From Erythrobacter sp. (GTDB taxonomy: Bacteria; Pseudomonadota; Alphaproteobacteria; Sphingomonadales; Sphingomonadaceae), in assembly GCA_002695185.1 (NCBI GenBank), contig NZOF01000040.1, forward strand, positions 1 to 8,415: 8,415 nucleotides of DNA, in the 5' to 3' direction. Below are positions 1 to 6,719 of the stretch, piece after piece. Within the stretch, counting starts at the first letter, position 1. Each line of letters opens with the position of its first letter. The position numbers and the translations under genes were made by a program. The notes below the pieces were generated by a model. The model worked only from the letters and a program-made list of their open reading frames with translations, did no database searches and was not told the DNA's origin.

Positions 1-164
1 GCGATCGGAATGCGATCACGCCCGCAAACGCACCCAACCGGGGAGACCCGCCCACGGTCGAGTCGACGGGCGCAGCGGGCAAGCGCGCTGCGGAGGAGGC
101 ACGCACGCCGGAGGCGGATGTAATGCACCGTACGCACGGGTGCTGCGGGCGCGAATCGCCCGGA

Positions 165-183
165 TTTCCGCCGCTTTCCGCCG
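165..183 (+). repeat. Two tandem copies of TTTCCGCCG
   Basis: The 9-mer TTTCCGCCG occurs at 165-173 and again at 175-183, giving a 10-bp period, about one helical turn. Part of it (TCCGCCGCTT, 167-176) recurs exactly at 379-388 across the start of the RHH gene. The spacing suits side-by-side binding of a dimeric DNA-binding protein, but two copies could also arise by chance in GC-rich DNA. Confidence 0.35.
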
Positions 184-199
184 GCACAGAGCGGCTGTC

Positions 200-297
200 G
201 CTTTGGCACTGATCGTCTGCCGCCGGCAGCCAAGCACAGTCCAACGGACATGTAAGTGTCTGATCTGCCTTGGCACCGTGCGGCTGCCACCGGCAGC
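200..297 (+). repeat. 31-bp imperfect direct repeat, each copy ending in a hairpin
   Basis: Copy A (200-230) and copy B (267-297) align without gaps with 25 of 31 bases identical and start 67 bp apart. Each begins GCYTTGGCAC and ends CTGCCRCCGGCAGC, whose ends form a short stem-loop (5 bp in copy A, 6 bp in copy B, both with a 3-nt loop). Repeated units containing an inverted repeat, between a promoter and upstream DNA, are typical of relaxosome or RHH-protein binding sites in transfer origins; that role is inferred. Confidence 0.55.
236..262 (+). other. Candidate relaxase hairpin and nic site
   Basis: ACA-GTCC (236-242), loop AAC, then GGAC-(A)-TGT (246-253) form a 7-bp stem with a one-base bulge. 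Eight bases follow, AAGTGTCT (254-261). As I recall the R388 oriT, a hairpin is followed by TATTGTCT and then the nick; six of eight bases match, including TGTCT. The nick would fall after 261. A weakness is orientation: a nick on this strand would lead into the transfer genes first, whereas known systems usually transfer them last. Confidence 0.25.
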
Positions 298-309
298 ATT
301 GATAAATTA

Positions 310-338
310 TTGGGATTGCGCCGAAATTCTGGTATAAG
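310..338 (+). promoter_or_regulatory. Predicted promoter of the transfer operon
   Basis: A -35-like TTGGGA (310-315) and a -10-like TATAAG (333-338) are separated by exactly 17 bases, inside the only AT-rich patch of this region. A transcript would start near 345, about 40 bases before the TTG start codon of the RHH gene. The direct repeat copy B ends 12 bases upstream and a small inverted repeat GGTG-CTT-CACC (342-352) sits at the predicted start point, so repression by the RHH protein is plausible. Prediction rests on hexamer match only. Confidence 0.4.
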
Positions 339-361
339 GGCGGTGCTTCACCACGTTGCTG

Positions 362-395
362 GCGTGCCGGACAAGGAGTCCGCCGCTTGGCACGC
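362..395 (+). promoter_or_regulatory. Hairpin over the ribosome-binding site and start codon of the first gene
   Basis: GCGTGCC (362-368) pairs perfectly with GGCACGC (389-395), and directly stacked on it GGAC (369-372) pairs with GTCC (378-381). The loop AAGGA (373-377) is most of the Shine-Dalgarno sequence AAGGAG (373-378), and the start codon TTG (387-389) sits at the base of the long stem, its G paired. In RNA this would hold back translation initiation; in DNA the same symmetry could be an operator. The pairing is seen directly; the function is inferred. Confidence 0.5.
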
Positions 396-689
396 ATCAC
401 GATACGCATAGACGACGACCTCTATGCGCGCCTTTCCGTCAAGGCGCGCAATGCCGGTCTCGGCGCCGCGACCTATTGTCGCGACATCCTCGAACGCTTC
501 GAAGGCAGCGATCCGTCGGGCTATCATGCCCGCTTCGACGAGATCCATGCGACCGCCATCCAGGCCTTCGCCATTCTCGCGACGTCGGTCGGTGAGCGCT
601 CGCCGGACATCCTCCAGAAGGGGCTGGGCGAAGCCCGTCGTCTCCTCCGCGAAAAGGGGCTGCTCGATCCCGAGCAGGACCGGCCGTGA
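387..689 (+). CDS. Small ribbon-helix-helix DNA-binding protein (TrwA/CopG-like relaxosome accessory or repressor)
   Basis: A 100-residue protein whose first 40 residues fit the ribbon-helix-helix fold: a short strand with alternating residues (ARITIRIDDDLYARL, about residues 2-16), helix A around 10-23, a glycine turn, and helix B around 27-39. RHH dimers insert the paired strands into the DNA major groove. The remaining 60 residues are mostly helical and probably specify oligomerisation or partner contact. The start is TTG, chosen because AAGGAG (373-378) lies 8 bases upstream and the fold begins immediately. It ends overlapping the coupling-protein gene by 4 bases (GTGA). In R388 the gene in this position, trwA, binds oriT, represses its operon and stimulates the coupling ATPase; the same job is inferred here from fold and position. 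A plain CopG-type autorepressor is the alternative. Confidence 0.8.
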   Translation: MARITIRIDDDLYARLSVKARNAGLGAATYCRDILERFEGSDPSGYHARFDEIHATAIQAFAILATSVGERSPDILQKGLGEARRLLREKGLLDPEQDRP

Positions 690-2734
690 GTATCTTCCGG
701 CACGACACGCTGGGCTCCTGGACGCGGGGCGGTCAGGCCATCGTCCATAACGTGCGGATGACCACCCAGGTCTTCTACCAGACCTTCCTCGCGGGGCTCG
801 TCATCTGGATCGGCGGCACCATCTGGTACGCGCTCGAAAAGTCATCCGAATACGAACGCTTCGTGATGCTCAAGATCACGCAAGCCTATTTCATGGGCGA
901 CACGCTACCTGGCAACGCGACACCGATCCTGTTCAAGACCGCGGCGGGCAAGCAATACTGGACCACTCCCAAGGGGCTTATCGGTTCGGGTGTCGCGCAC
1001 AGGACGCTTGCCGCCTTCGAGACATACCTCCTCCATGGGGCCTTACTTTCCGGTCTGTTCGCCCTCGCCATGCTGTTCTGGGCGTGGTTCTATTTCACCC
1101 GGACGGGGAGGGGCCTTGGTTCTAACCAATTCCTGCGCGGGGCCCGGTTCGGCACCGTCAAGCAAGTTCGCCGCGCGCTCTGGCGTCAGGCCAAGGGCAG
1201 CTTCGAGATTGGTGGCGTCAATGTGCCTGACGCTTTCGAGCCGGAGCATATCCTGATCTGCGGTGCCCCCGGCACCGGCAAGACCAACATCATCGTCAAG
1301 ATGCTCGACGGGATCCGTAAGCGCAAACGCCGGGCGATCGTCTACGACACGGCCGGCACATTCGTGGAGAAGTTCTACCGGCCGGGTATCGACGTTTTGC
1401 TCAATCCGCTCGATGGCCGCGCGGACTCCTGGTCGCCTTGGGTCGATGTACCGCGCGACTATCATTACGACCAGATAGCGGAGTCCACGATCCCGGATAA
1501 GGCGGGCGATCCCTTCTGGGCGAAGGCCGCGCGCGGCACGCTGGTCGCCGTCCTTCGGAAGCTGGCGAAGCAGGAACGGACCCTTGTCTCGATCCTGCTC
1601 GACACGCTGCTGCGCTCCAAGCTGAAGGACCTCGCTGCCTTCGCCGCAGGCACCGATGCGGCGGCATTCATCTCGACCGAGGGTGAGCGCACCAGTGCCG
1701 GCATCCAGGCCGAGCTCGCCTCCGTCATGCGCAGCTTCTCCTATCTCGACGACACGACCGACGGCTTCTCGATCCGCGACTGGGTTTCCAATGAGAAGGA
1801 CGACAGCTGGCTGTTCATCACCGTCAAGGCGGACCAGCTTCCCTCGCTCCGCCCCCTGATCACGGTATGGCTCGACATAGCCATCAGCGCAATCATGAGC
1901 ATGACGCCCGATCGCAACCGGCGCCTCTATTGCGTGATCGATGAATTGCCGACGCTCCAGAAGCTGCCCTCGCTCGGCGACTTCCTCGCCCGCGCCCGCA
2001 AATATGGCGGCTGCGGCATCCTGGGCTTCCAGAGCTACCCGCAACTCGAGGCGACCTACGGCATCCAGGATGCGGCGGCAATCACCGGCTATTGCTCGAC
2101 CTGGGTGGCGCTGCGCGCCAACGACACCCCCACCGCCAAGCATGTCAGCGAGAATCTCGGGCAGGTCGAGCAGGTCGAAGCCAATGAGGGCATGTCCTAC
2201 GGGGTGAACGATATGCGCGACGGCGTGAACCTCTCGCGCATGCAGGTCACCCGCCCGCTGGTGATGCACACCGAGGTCACCAACCTGCCGAACCTCATGG
2301 GCTATCTGCGGTTCGGCCGCAGTCTGCCCGTGGTCCGGTTCGAGGACAGCTACAACAAGGTGGCCTCGGTCGCCGAGGCGTTCGAGGAGCGGACAACCAC
2401 CCCCGTAAGGTTGGTCGGGCCGGTCGTCGAAGCGCCCCCGGAACCGGCGGTCCCATCCTCGCCGACCAGGCCCAAATCCTCCCCTCCGAAGCGGCGGCGG
2501 GCCGGGTCCGAAGAGCAACCTGCAGAGCTTCCGCTTCCGCAACCGAAGGCACCGCCAACGCCGCCCGTGGACGCTCCGCACGAGGTGCCAATAGCACCGC
2601 CCGCCGATCCACCGGGAGGGCGAGAGCAGCAGGCCACGCGTCCGCCCCTCGAACTGTTCGGTAAGCCCGCAGGGTTCCGCCTTGAGCAACATGGTCGCCG
2701 TGACGGCGCTCGCAACAAGGCGAGGCCGGCATGA
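686..2734 (+). CDS. traD: Type IV coupling protein, TraD/TrwB family ATPase
   Basis: This 682-residue inner-membrane ATPase should link the relaxase-DNA complex to a type IV secretion channel and drive DNA export. Two membrane segments lie at about residues 30-50 and 115-137, with a roughly 65-residue periplasmic loop between them, as in VirD4/TraD proteins. The cytoplasmic motor follows: Walker A GAPGTGKT at 193-200 and Walker B VIDE at 417-420, with QSYPQLEATYG downstream matching the conserved coupling-protein motor. From about residue 571 the protein becomes a proline-, arginine- and glutamate-rich tail of about 110 residues, likely disordered; the F-type TraD tail contacts the relaxosome, so a docking role is possible. 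The GTG start overlaps the RHH stop and the end overlaps the relaxase ATG by 4 bases, implying translational coupling. Family assignment is firm; the partner channel is not visible. Confidence 0.95.
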   Translation: MSIFRHDTLGSWTRGGQAIVHNVRMTTQVFYQTFLAGLVIWIGGTIWYALEKSSEYERFVMLKITQAYFMGDTLPGNATPILFKTAAGKQYWTTPKGLIGSGVAHRTLAAFETYLLHGALLSGLFALAMLFWAWFYFTRTGRGLGSNQFLRGARFGTVKQVRRALWRQAKGSFEIGGVNVPDAFEPEHILICGAPGTGKTNIIVKMLDGIRKRKRRAIVYDTAGTFVEKFYRPGIDVLLNPLDGRADSWSPWVDVPRDYHYDQIAESTIPDKAGDPFWAKAARGTLVAVLRKLAKQERTLVSILLDTLLRSKLKDLAAFAAGTDAAAFISTEGERTSAGIQAELASVMRSFSYLDDTTDGFSIRDWVSNEKDDSWLFITVKADQLPSLRPLITVWLDIAISAIMSMTPDRNRRLYCVIDELPTLQKLPSLGDFLARARKYGGCGILGFQSYPQLEATYGIQDAAAITGYCSTWVALRANDTPTAKHVSENLGQVEQVEANEGMSYGVNDMRDGVNLSRMQVTRPLVMHTEVTNLPNLMGYLRFGRSLPVVRFEDSYNKVASVAEAFEERTTTPVRLVGPVVEAPPEPAVPSSPTRPKSSPPKRRRAGSEEQPAELPLPQPKAPPTPPVDAPHEVPIAPPADPPGGREQQATRPPLELFGKPAGFRLEQHGRRDGARNKARPA

Positions 2735-5709
2735 TCCATCCGCGTCGCCTCAAGGGCACCGCCGCCAACATCGCCCGGTATTATACGGTCGGAGATTATT
2801 ACACCAAGGGCGCCGACGAGCATTCCGAATGGGGTGGCAAGATCGCCACTGAACTCGGCCTCGAAGGGAGTGTAGACCCCGGCATCTTCAAGGACCTGCT
2901 CGCCGGCAAGGTCGAGAACCAGCAACTCGGCCGGCGCCGGGCCAATGGCGAAATCCAACATCATCCGGGGTGGGACTTCGCGGTCAGCGCCCCCAAGTCG
3001 GTGTCGATCATGGCGCTGGTCGCTGGCGACCAGCGGATCGTCGAAGCGCATGAGCAGGCCGTGGGCGTGGCGCTCTCCTATCTCGAGGAGCACGCCACGA
3101 TGCGGCACCGCGTCGATGGCGAGGTCACCGAGAAGACGACCGGGCGCCTCATCTATGCGCGCTTCACCGAGCACGCCTCGCGTGAGCTCGATCCCCATCT
3201 TCACACCCATGTCGTCGTCATGAACATCACCGACGAGCGGGATGGGGCGAACAAGGTCAGCCTCGAGACCCGGGCGATGTACGCCGAGCAAATGACGGCA
3301 GGCCAAGTCTACAGGAACGAACTGGCCCATCTTCTGCGCGAGCGTGGCTATGATGTCGAGTTCGACCCGCGCAAGGGGTTGTTCGAAATCCGGGGTGTGC
3401 CAAAGGATCTGATCGCCGACATGTCGCAGCGCGCCGAGCAGATCGACGCTCATGCAAAGGAGCACGGGCTGACCGGGCAGGCCGCGCGGCGCATCTCCTT
3501 CTACGAAACCCGAGGGGCCAAGGAAAAGGTCTCGCTCGAAGCTCTCCACGAGCGGTGGGAGGGACGCCTTGGCAAACATGCCGAGCCCATTCGCGATCTG
3601 CTCGCCGACGCCGAGAAATCCGGAACGCGCGAGATCGAGGTGATCCAGGCGGTCGCAGCCCGGGCGATGCTCTTCGGGCTCCGGCAATCGGAGGGAAAGG
3701 AAGCGGTTAACAATCTCGGCCGGTTGCTTCAGACTGCCTTGGCCTCCCATGTGGGCGAAGTGCGCCTGTCGGACGTCAGACCGATCGTCGACGAGCACCA
3801 GGCGCGCGCCAAGCTCCTCGAAACGCGGCATCGGACGGGCGACGAGATTCACACGCGCGGCCGCACGTCACGCAAGACCGCGCGCTTGGAAATAGCGCTG
3901 TCCGACCATTTGGCGCTGGCGCTTGGAGACGCGAAGCTGCTCGCCTCGGTCGAGAGCCTGCGCGACGCGGGGATCGCGCACGGGCTGAAGCCTGACCAAC
4001 GGACGGCGCTCCTTCATCTCGGGCTTTCTTCCGATCGAGTCGTCGGTGTCCATGGCGTCGCCGGCTCGGGCAAGTCGACCATCATTGGCGCGCTGCGAGA
4101 GGCCGCGGGGGATGAGGCGACACTCATCGCGCTCGCGCCCACGTCATCGGCCGCCGCCGAACTAGGCAAGAAGGCCGGTATCGAATCGCGCACAGTGGCC
4201 AGCCTGCTCGCCTCTGGCGGCGCCAAACTCGATGACAGCCATGTCCTCGTCGTCGATGAGGCCGGCCAGCTCGGCAACCGGCAAGCGATCCGGCTGCTGG
4301 AGATCAGCCGGACCACCGGCGCGCGGCTGATCCTGCTCGGCGACACCCGCCAAACGGGAGCGATCGAGCAAGGCAAGCCCTTCTGGTTGATGCAGCGTCT
4401 CGGCCTACCCAAGGCGGAACTGCGGGAGACGATCCGGCAGGAGAATGACAAGATCACCCAGGCCGTCCGCCTGGCGCGGCTCCAGAATTATGACGGATCG
4501 CTCGGCGCGCTCGACAAAGTGACCAGCGGCGATAGCGCCGAGAAACTCGCGGTCTCGCTGGTCGCCGACTGGACGCGGCTTTCCCCTGAAACCCGGGACA
4601 AGACCAACATCCTGGTCCTCGAGAATGCGACCCGGCTCATCGTCAACACCAAGGTTCGCGAAGCCCTGAAGTCGGAGGGGGCTATCGCCGCCGAGGATGC
4701 ACGGCTTTCGATCCTGTCGCCCTCTGGCATGACCGACCAAGAGAAGCATTTTGCGCGCTTCTACTCGCGCGGCCAGGTGGTGGTGTTCTCCCGGGACAAT
4801 GTCGGCCTCGGTATCGCCCGGGACTCGGAATATAAGGTATTAAGCGTCGGGCGCGATGCGCGTGGCCGGCAGATGGTCAACATCGTCGATGAGCATGGGC
4901 GAACCATCCAGTGGGATCCGCGCCTCGGTCGCGCGTCCCAGATCAACGTGTTCAAGGACGAGAAGCGCAACCTCGCCGAGGGCGATCGGATCCAGTGGCG
5001 GCTGGCGAACAAGGAGCTTGGACTGAAGAACGCCGAGCGCGGCACGGTAGAACACCTCGACGGGATGCTCGCCACGATACGCTGGGATCGGGACGGGAAG
5101 GCGCAGGAGATCGACCTCTCCCGCCATAAGAACTGGGATCATGGCTATGGGGAGACGGTCTACTCCTCCCAGTCCAAGACCTATGATCGGGTCTATGTCC
5201 TCGCACCGGTAAACTCGCCGCTCGTCACCGGGCAGAACTATTACACCGCAATCACCCGTGCCCGGTTCGGCGCGAGCCTGTGGACCGAGGATCGCGAGCG
5301 GCTCGTAGAAAAGCTGACCCTCCGGTCGGGCGAGAAGACATCCTCGCTGCAGGGGCTGGGCCGAATCGAGACGGACAGCGTGAAAGGGCGCACTGCGCTC
5401 CATGGCGAGCGATGGGATCGGCTTCGCGACGAGCAGCGCATCGAGCGGGAGGCCCGCAAAGACCGTCTAACTGCGGCCCAACCACAACCGGAAGCCGGTA
5501 GGGCTGACGGCCTCGCTTCATATATCGCCGGACGGGCGCAATCGGCGGCGAGCTTCCTCGATCGGTGGATCGTCTCGCTGCTCGACCGGAACTCGGGCAG
5601 GGGAGACGAGCGCGAGCAAGGTGCGCGACAGCAGTCCGCAGCCCAACAGCCGGCACGCGAGCTCCAGCACGCCCCCGCTCAGGATCACGGAGGCGGGCAT
5701 GATCGTTGA
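2731..5709 (+). CDS. mobF: MobF-family conjugative relaxase-helicase (TrwC/TraI type)
   Basis: This 992-residue protein nicks oriT, stays bound to the 5' end and unwinds the transferred strand. The N-terminal relaxase has the paired catalytic tyrosines of the family, Y17-Y18 and Y23-Y24, and a metal-binding HUH segment DPHLHTHVVV (H158, H160). A helicase of the RecD/UvrD-like superfamily 1 follows: Walker A GVAGSGKST (442-450), motif II DEAGQ (509-513), motif III GDTRQ (537-541), a SSQSKT segment (812-817) and motif VI YTAITRAR (838-845). The last 100 or so residues are polar and glutamine-rich. Length is close to TrwC (about 966). The upstream metal-ligand histidine appears at H148, one residue later than the HExxR-like pattern I recall. 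The start ATG overlaps the coupling-protein stop (ATGA), and the end overlaps the transglycosylase gene by 11 bases. Confidence 0.95.
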   Translation: MIHPRRLKGTAANIARYYTVGDYYTKGADEHSEWGGKIATELGLEGSVDPGIFKDLLAGKVENQQLGRRRANGEIQHHPGWDFAVSAPKSVSIMALVAGDQRIVEAHEQAVGVALSYLEEHATMRHRVDGEVTEKTTGRLIYARFTEHASRELDPHLHTHVVVMNITDERDGANKVSLETRAMYAEQMTAGQVYRNELAHLLRERGYDVEFDPRKGLFEIRGVPKDLIADMSQRAEQIDAHAKEHGLTGQAARRISFYETRGAKEKVSLEALHERWEGRLGKHAEPIRDLLADAEKSGTREIEVIQAVAARAMLFGLRQSEGKEAVNNLGRLLQTALASHVGEVRLSDVRPIVDEHQARAKLLETRHRTGDEIHTRGRTSRKTARLEIALSDHLALALGDAKLLASVESLRDAGIAHGLKPDQRTALLHLGLSSDRVVGVHGVAGSGKSTIIGALREAAGDEATLIALAPTSSAAAELGKKAGIESRTVASLLASGGAKLDDSHVLVVDEAGQLGNRQAIRLLEISRTTGARLILLGDTRQTGAIEQGKPFWLMQRLGLPKAELRETIRQENDKITQAVRLARLQNYDGSLGALDKVTSGDSAEKLAVSLVADWTRLSPETRDKTNILVLENATRLIVNTKVREALKSEGAIAAEDARLSILSPSGMTDQEKHFARFYSRGQVVVFSRDNVGLGIARDSEYKVLSVGRDARGRQMVNIVDEHGRTIQWDPRLGRASQINVFKDEKRNLAEGDRIQWRLANKELGLKNAERGTVEHLDGMLATIRWDRDGKAQEIDLSRHKNWDHGYGETVYSSQSKTYDRVYVLAPVNSPLVTGQNYYTAITRARFGASLWTEDRERLVEKLTLRSGEKTSSLQGLGRIETDSVKGRTALHGERWDRLRDEQRIEREARKDRLTAAQPQPEAGRADGLASYIAGRAQSAASFLDRWIVSLLDRNSGRGDEREQGARQQSAAQQPARELQHAPAQDHGGGHDR

Positions 5710-6211
5710 TCTCAAACCCGGCCAGATCTTGCTCTCGCTCTCGATCCTTCTCGCATCGGCAGGCCAAGCAGACGCCAGAGTTGTACCGTCGGCCGATCAC
5801 GACGCACGCCTTGGACAATGCATCCAGCAGGCGGCGGGTGGTCGCGCCTGGCTCGAGAAGACCCTTTGGGGGCTGCGCGATCAGGAAGGTGGCTGGATCG
5901 GTGCTGAGGTGCCGAACGGCAATGGCAGTCACGATCTTGGACCGCTTCAGGTCAACAGCTTCTGGGTGAAAAAACTGTCGGTACTCACACGGAGGCCGCC
6001 AGAGCAGGTTCGAGCTTGGCTGATAAGCGACCCATGTTTCAACGTGCAGGCCGCGCGCTGGATTTTCCTGTCGGCGCTATCCACGACGGGAACCTATTGG
6101 AAGGCGATAGGTGTTTACCACAGTCCCACCGGGTGGCGGCAAAGACGCTATGTCGCAAGCGTTGCTGGGCACCTCCGGCGGCGATACGGCCTGCAGGTCT
6201 TTCAACAATGA
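5699..6211 (+). CDS. Secreted lytic transglycosylase, VirB1-like
   Basis: A 170-residue exported enzyme expected to cleave peptidoglycan glycan strands and open the wall for the transfer channel. Residues 1-26 form a signal peptide: a charged start, the hydrophobic run ILLSLSILLASAG, and a likely cut after AQADA-type residues near 26. The transglycosylase core shows the catalytic glutamate E63 (QEGGW), then GPLQVNS (81-87), and GVYHSPTG (138-145) in place of the usual AYNSG. The catalytic Glu is followed by Gly rather than the Ser common in the family. C41 and C113 could form a disulfide. The ATG at 5699 is preferred over a GTG at 5621 because GGAGG (5689-5693) precedes it by 5 bases and the signal peptide starts there. 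It overlaps the relaxase end by 11 bases and the next gene by 4. Confidence 0.88.
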   Translation: MIVDLKPGQILLSLSILLASAGQADARVVPSADHDARLGQCIQQAAGGRAWLEKTLWGLRDQEGGWIGAEVPNGNGSHDLGPLQVNSFWVKKLSVLTRRPPEQVRAWLISDPCFNVQAARWIFLSALSTTGTYWKAIGVYHSPTGWRQRRYVASVAGHLRRRYGLQVFQQ

Positions 6212-6600
6212 GCGGGAAGAAACCTCGTCGTTCGGGCCCCGCGGTATTGCCTCCGTCAGAGCCTGCCGTTGGGCGAGTCGCAGACTCCCCAAAATGTCAG
6301 CCATCCGAGGCCATAGGCCTGGCCAGGGTGACCAGCAGCGCACCGCAATCGGTACCTGAAGCAGAACCAAGGATGGCAAGACGAGATCGATTCTCGGATG
6401 GTCTGGTGGCAAGAGCGCAGTCGATTTTTGGAGCACGGCTAAAGCGTGACGTGTCGCCAGCCGAGGCAAGGCTTATGCTTGGTGACCTCACGGACTTTTT
6501 CGAGCTTGCAGTGGTTGGCATGGCACGCTTGAGAAGGGACGATCCGAACGATCCTTCCTCGATTTCTGATAAACTCCCGCCTTCGTCAGGTCATCGGTGA
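6208..6600 (+). CDS. Conserved-looking hypothetical protein of 130 residues
   Basis: I cannot assign a function. The ATG overlaps the transglycosylase stop as ATGA (6208-6211), so the start is set by translational coupling; the upstream in-frame extension has shadow composition. The first 55 residues are rich in proline, serine and alanine and probably disordered. Residues 56-112 look helical and ordered, with RFSDGLVARAQSIFG then SPAEARLMLGDLTDFFELA. The second segment resembles, from memory, a small protein motif (EDAREI..NLxGFF) often met in mobile elements of proteobacteria; that is only a resemblance. An internal ATG at 6373 could give just the helical part. No signal peptide or membrane segment is seen. 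Last gene of the overlapping transfer set, so a transfer or regulatory role is possible. Confidence 0.7.
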   Translation: MSGKKPRRSGPAVLPPSEPAVGRVADSPKCQPSEAIGLARVTSSAPQSVPEAEPRMARRDRFSDGLVARAQSIFGARLKRDVSPAEARLMLGDLTDFFELAVVGMARLRRDDPNDPSSISDKLPPSSGHR

Positions 6601-6608
6601 CTCGCGCC

Positions 6609-6635
6609 TTGACTGTAGCTCCCTGAGGATAGAAT
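6609..6635 (+). promoter_or_regulatory. Predicted promoter for the recombinase
   Basis: TTGACT (6609-6614) matches a sigma70 -35 box in five of six positions and TAGAAT (6630-6635) is a fair -10 box, but the spacer is a short 15 bases. It would start transcription about 110 bases before the recombinase, leaving room for the leader ORF and hairpin that follow. It marks the recombinase as a transcription unit separate from the transfer genes. Confidence 0.4.
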
Positions 6636-6648
6636 AAAAGGTGAACAA

Positions 6649-6681
6649 ATGCTTCCATCGCGCTGGCGCGTCAAGCAGTGA
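6649..6681 (+). CDS. Possible 10-codon leader peptide upstream of the recombinase
   Basis: ATG at 6649 opens a frame for MLPSRWRVKQ ending at TGA (6679-6681). AAAGGTGA just upstream (6637-6644) would serve as a ribosome site. It lies between the predicted promoter and a hairpin in front of the recombinase, the arrangement of a translated leader. Such short frames arise often by chance, and nothing confirms translation. Confidence 0.2.
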   Translation: MLPSRWRVKQ

Positions 6682-6702
6682 CCTAGGTTCGCTGTTTAAG
6701 TT

Positions 6703-6719
6703 GCTCCCCGGAGGGGAGC
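6703..6719 (+). promoter_or_regulatory. Perfect 7-bp hairpin upstream of the recombinase
   Basis: GCTCCCC (6703-6709), loop GGA, GGGGAGC (6713-6719) form a perfect GC-rich stem. No T-run follows, so it is not a standard intrinsic terminator. It sits 36 bases before the preferred GTG start and could be an operator or a leader-RNA element. Confidence 0.45.

Larger units (their letters stand above)
1..386. other. Gene-free region; candidate origin of transfer (oriT) and promoter region
   Basis: No credible gene lies here; the open frames on either strand have arginine/proline-rich shadow composition and no convincing ribosome site. The stretch is dense in inverted repeats: CGCAGCG/CGCTGCG (71-77/86-92), GCACC/GGTGC (125-129/139-143), CTGCC/GGCAG (217-221/225-229), ACAGTCC/GGAC-A-TGT (236-242/246-253) and GCTGCC/GGCAGC (283-288/292-297). 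An AT-rich patch follows at 298-311. It lies directly upstream of an RHH protein, coupling protein and MobF relaxase, which is where R388-type systems keep oriT (known for that family). That this is oriT is inference; the first 160 bases could equally belong to an upstream gene's tail or intergenic space. Confidence 0.45.

Noticed and set aside
16..337. Small open frames on both strands in the upstream region
   Set aside because: Arginine/proline-rich composition, overlap with repeats and hairpins, and no convincing ribosome sites.
1043..2692. 549-codon open frame on the - strand opposite the coupling protein
   Set aside because: It is an antisense shadow of a GC-rich gene; the + strand protein has clear Walker motifs and membrane segments, while this frame shows no recognisable domain.
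2350..3852. 500-codon open frame on the - strand across the coupling protein and relaxase
   Set aside because: Antisense to two firmly identified proteins, spanning their junction, with no domain or suitable ribosome site.
5621..5698. Earlier GTG start for the transglycosylase
   Set aside because: It would place 26 polar residues before a good signal peptide; GGAGG sits at the right distance from the ATG at 5699.
6016..6207. Upstream extension of the 130-residue protein
   Set aside because: It overlaps the transglycosylase core in another frame and has arginine/cysteine-rich shadow composition; the ATGA junction at 6208 explains the start.
6608..6674. CTTGAC/GTCAAG inverted pair flanking the recombinase leader
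   Set aside because: Only six bases, 55 bases apart, with no further symmetry; likely chance.
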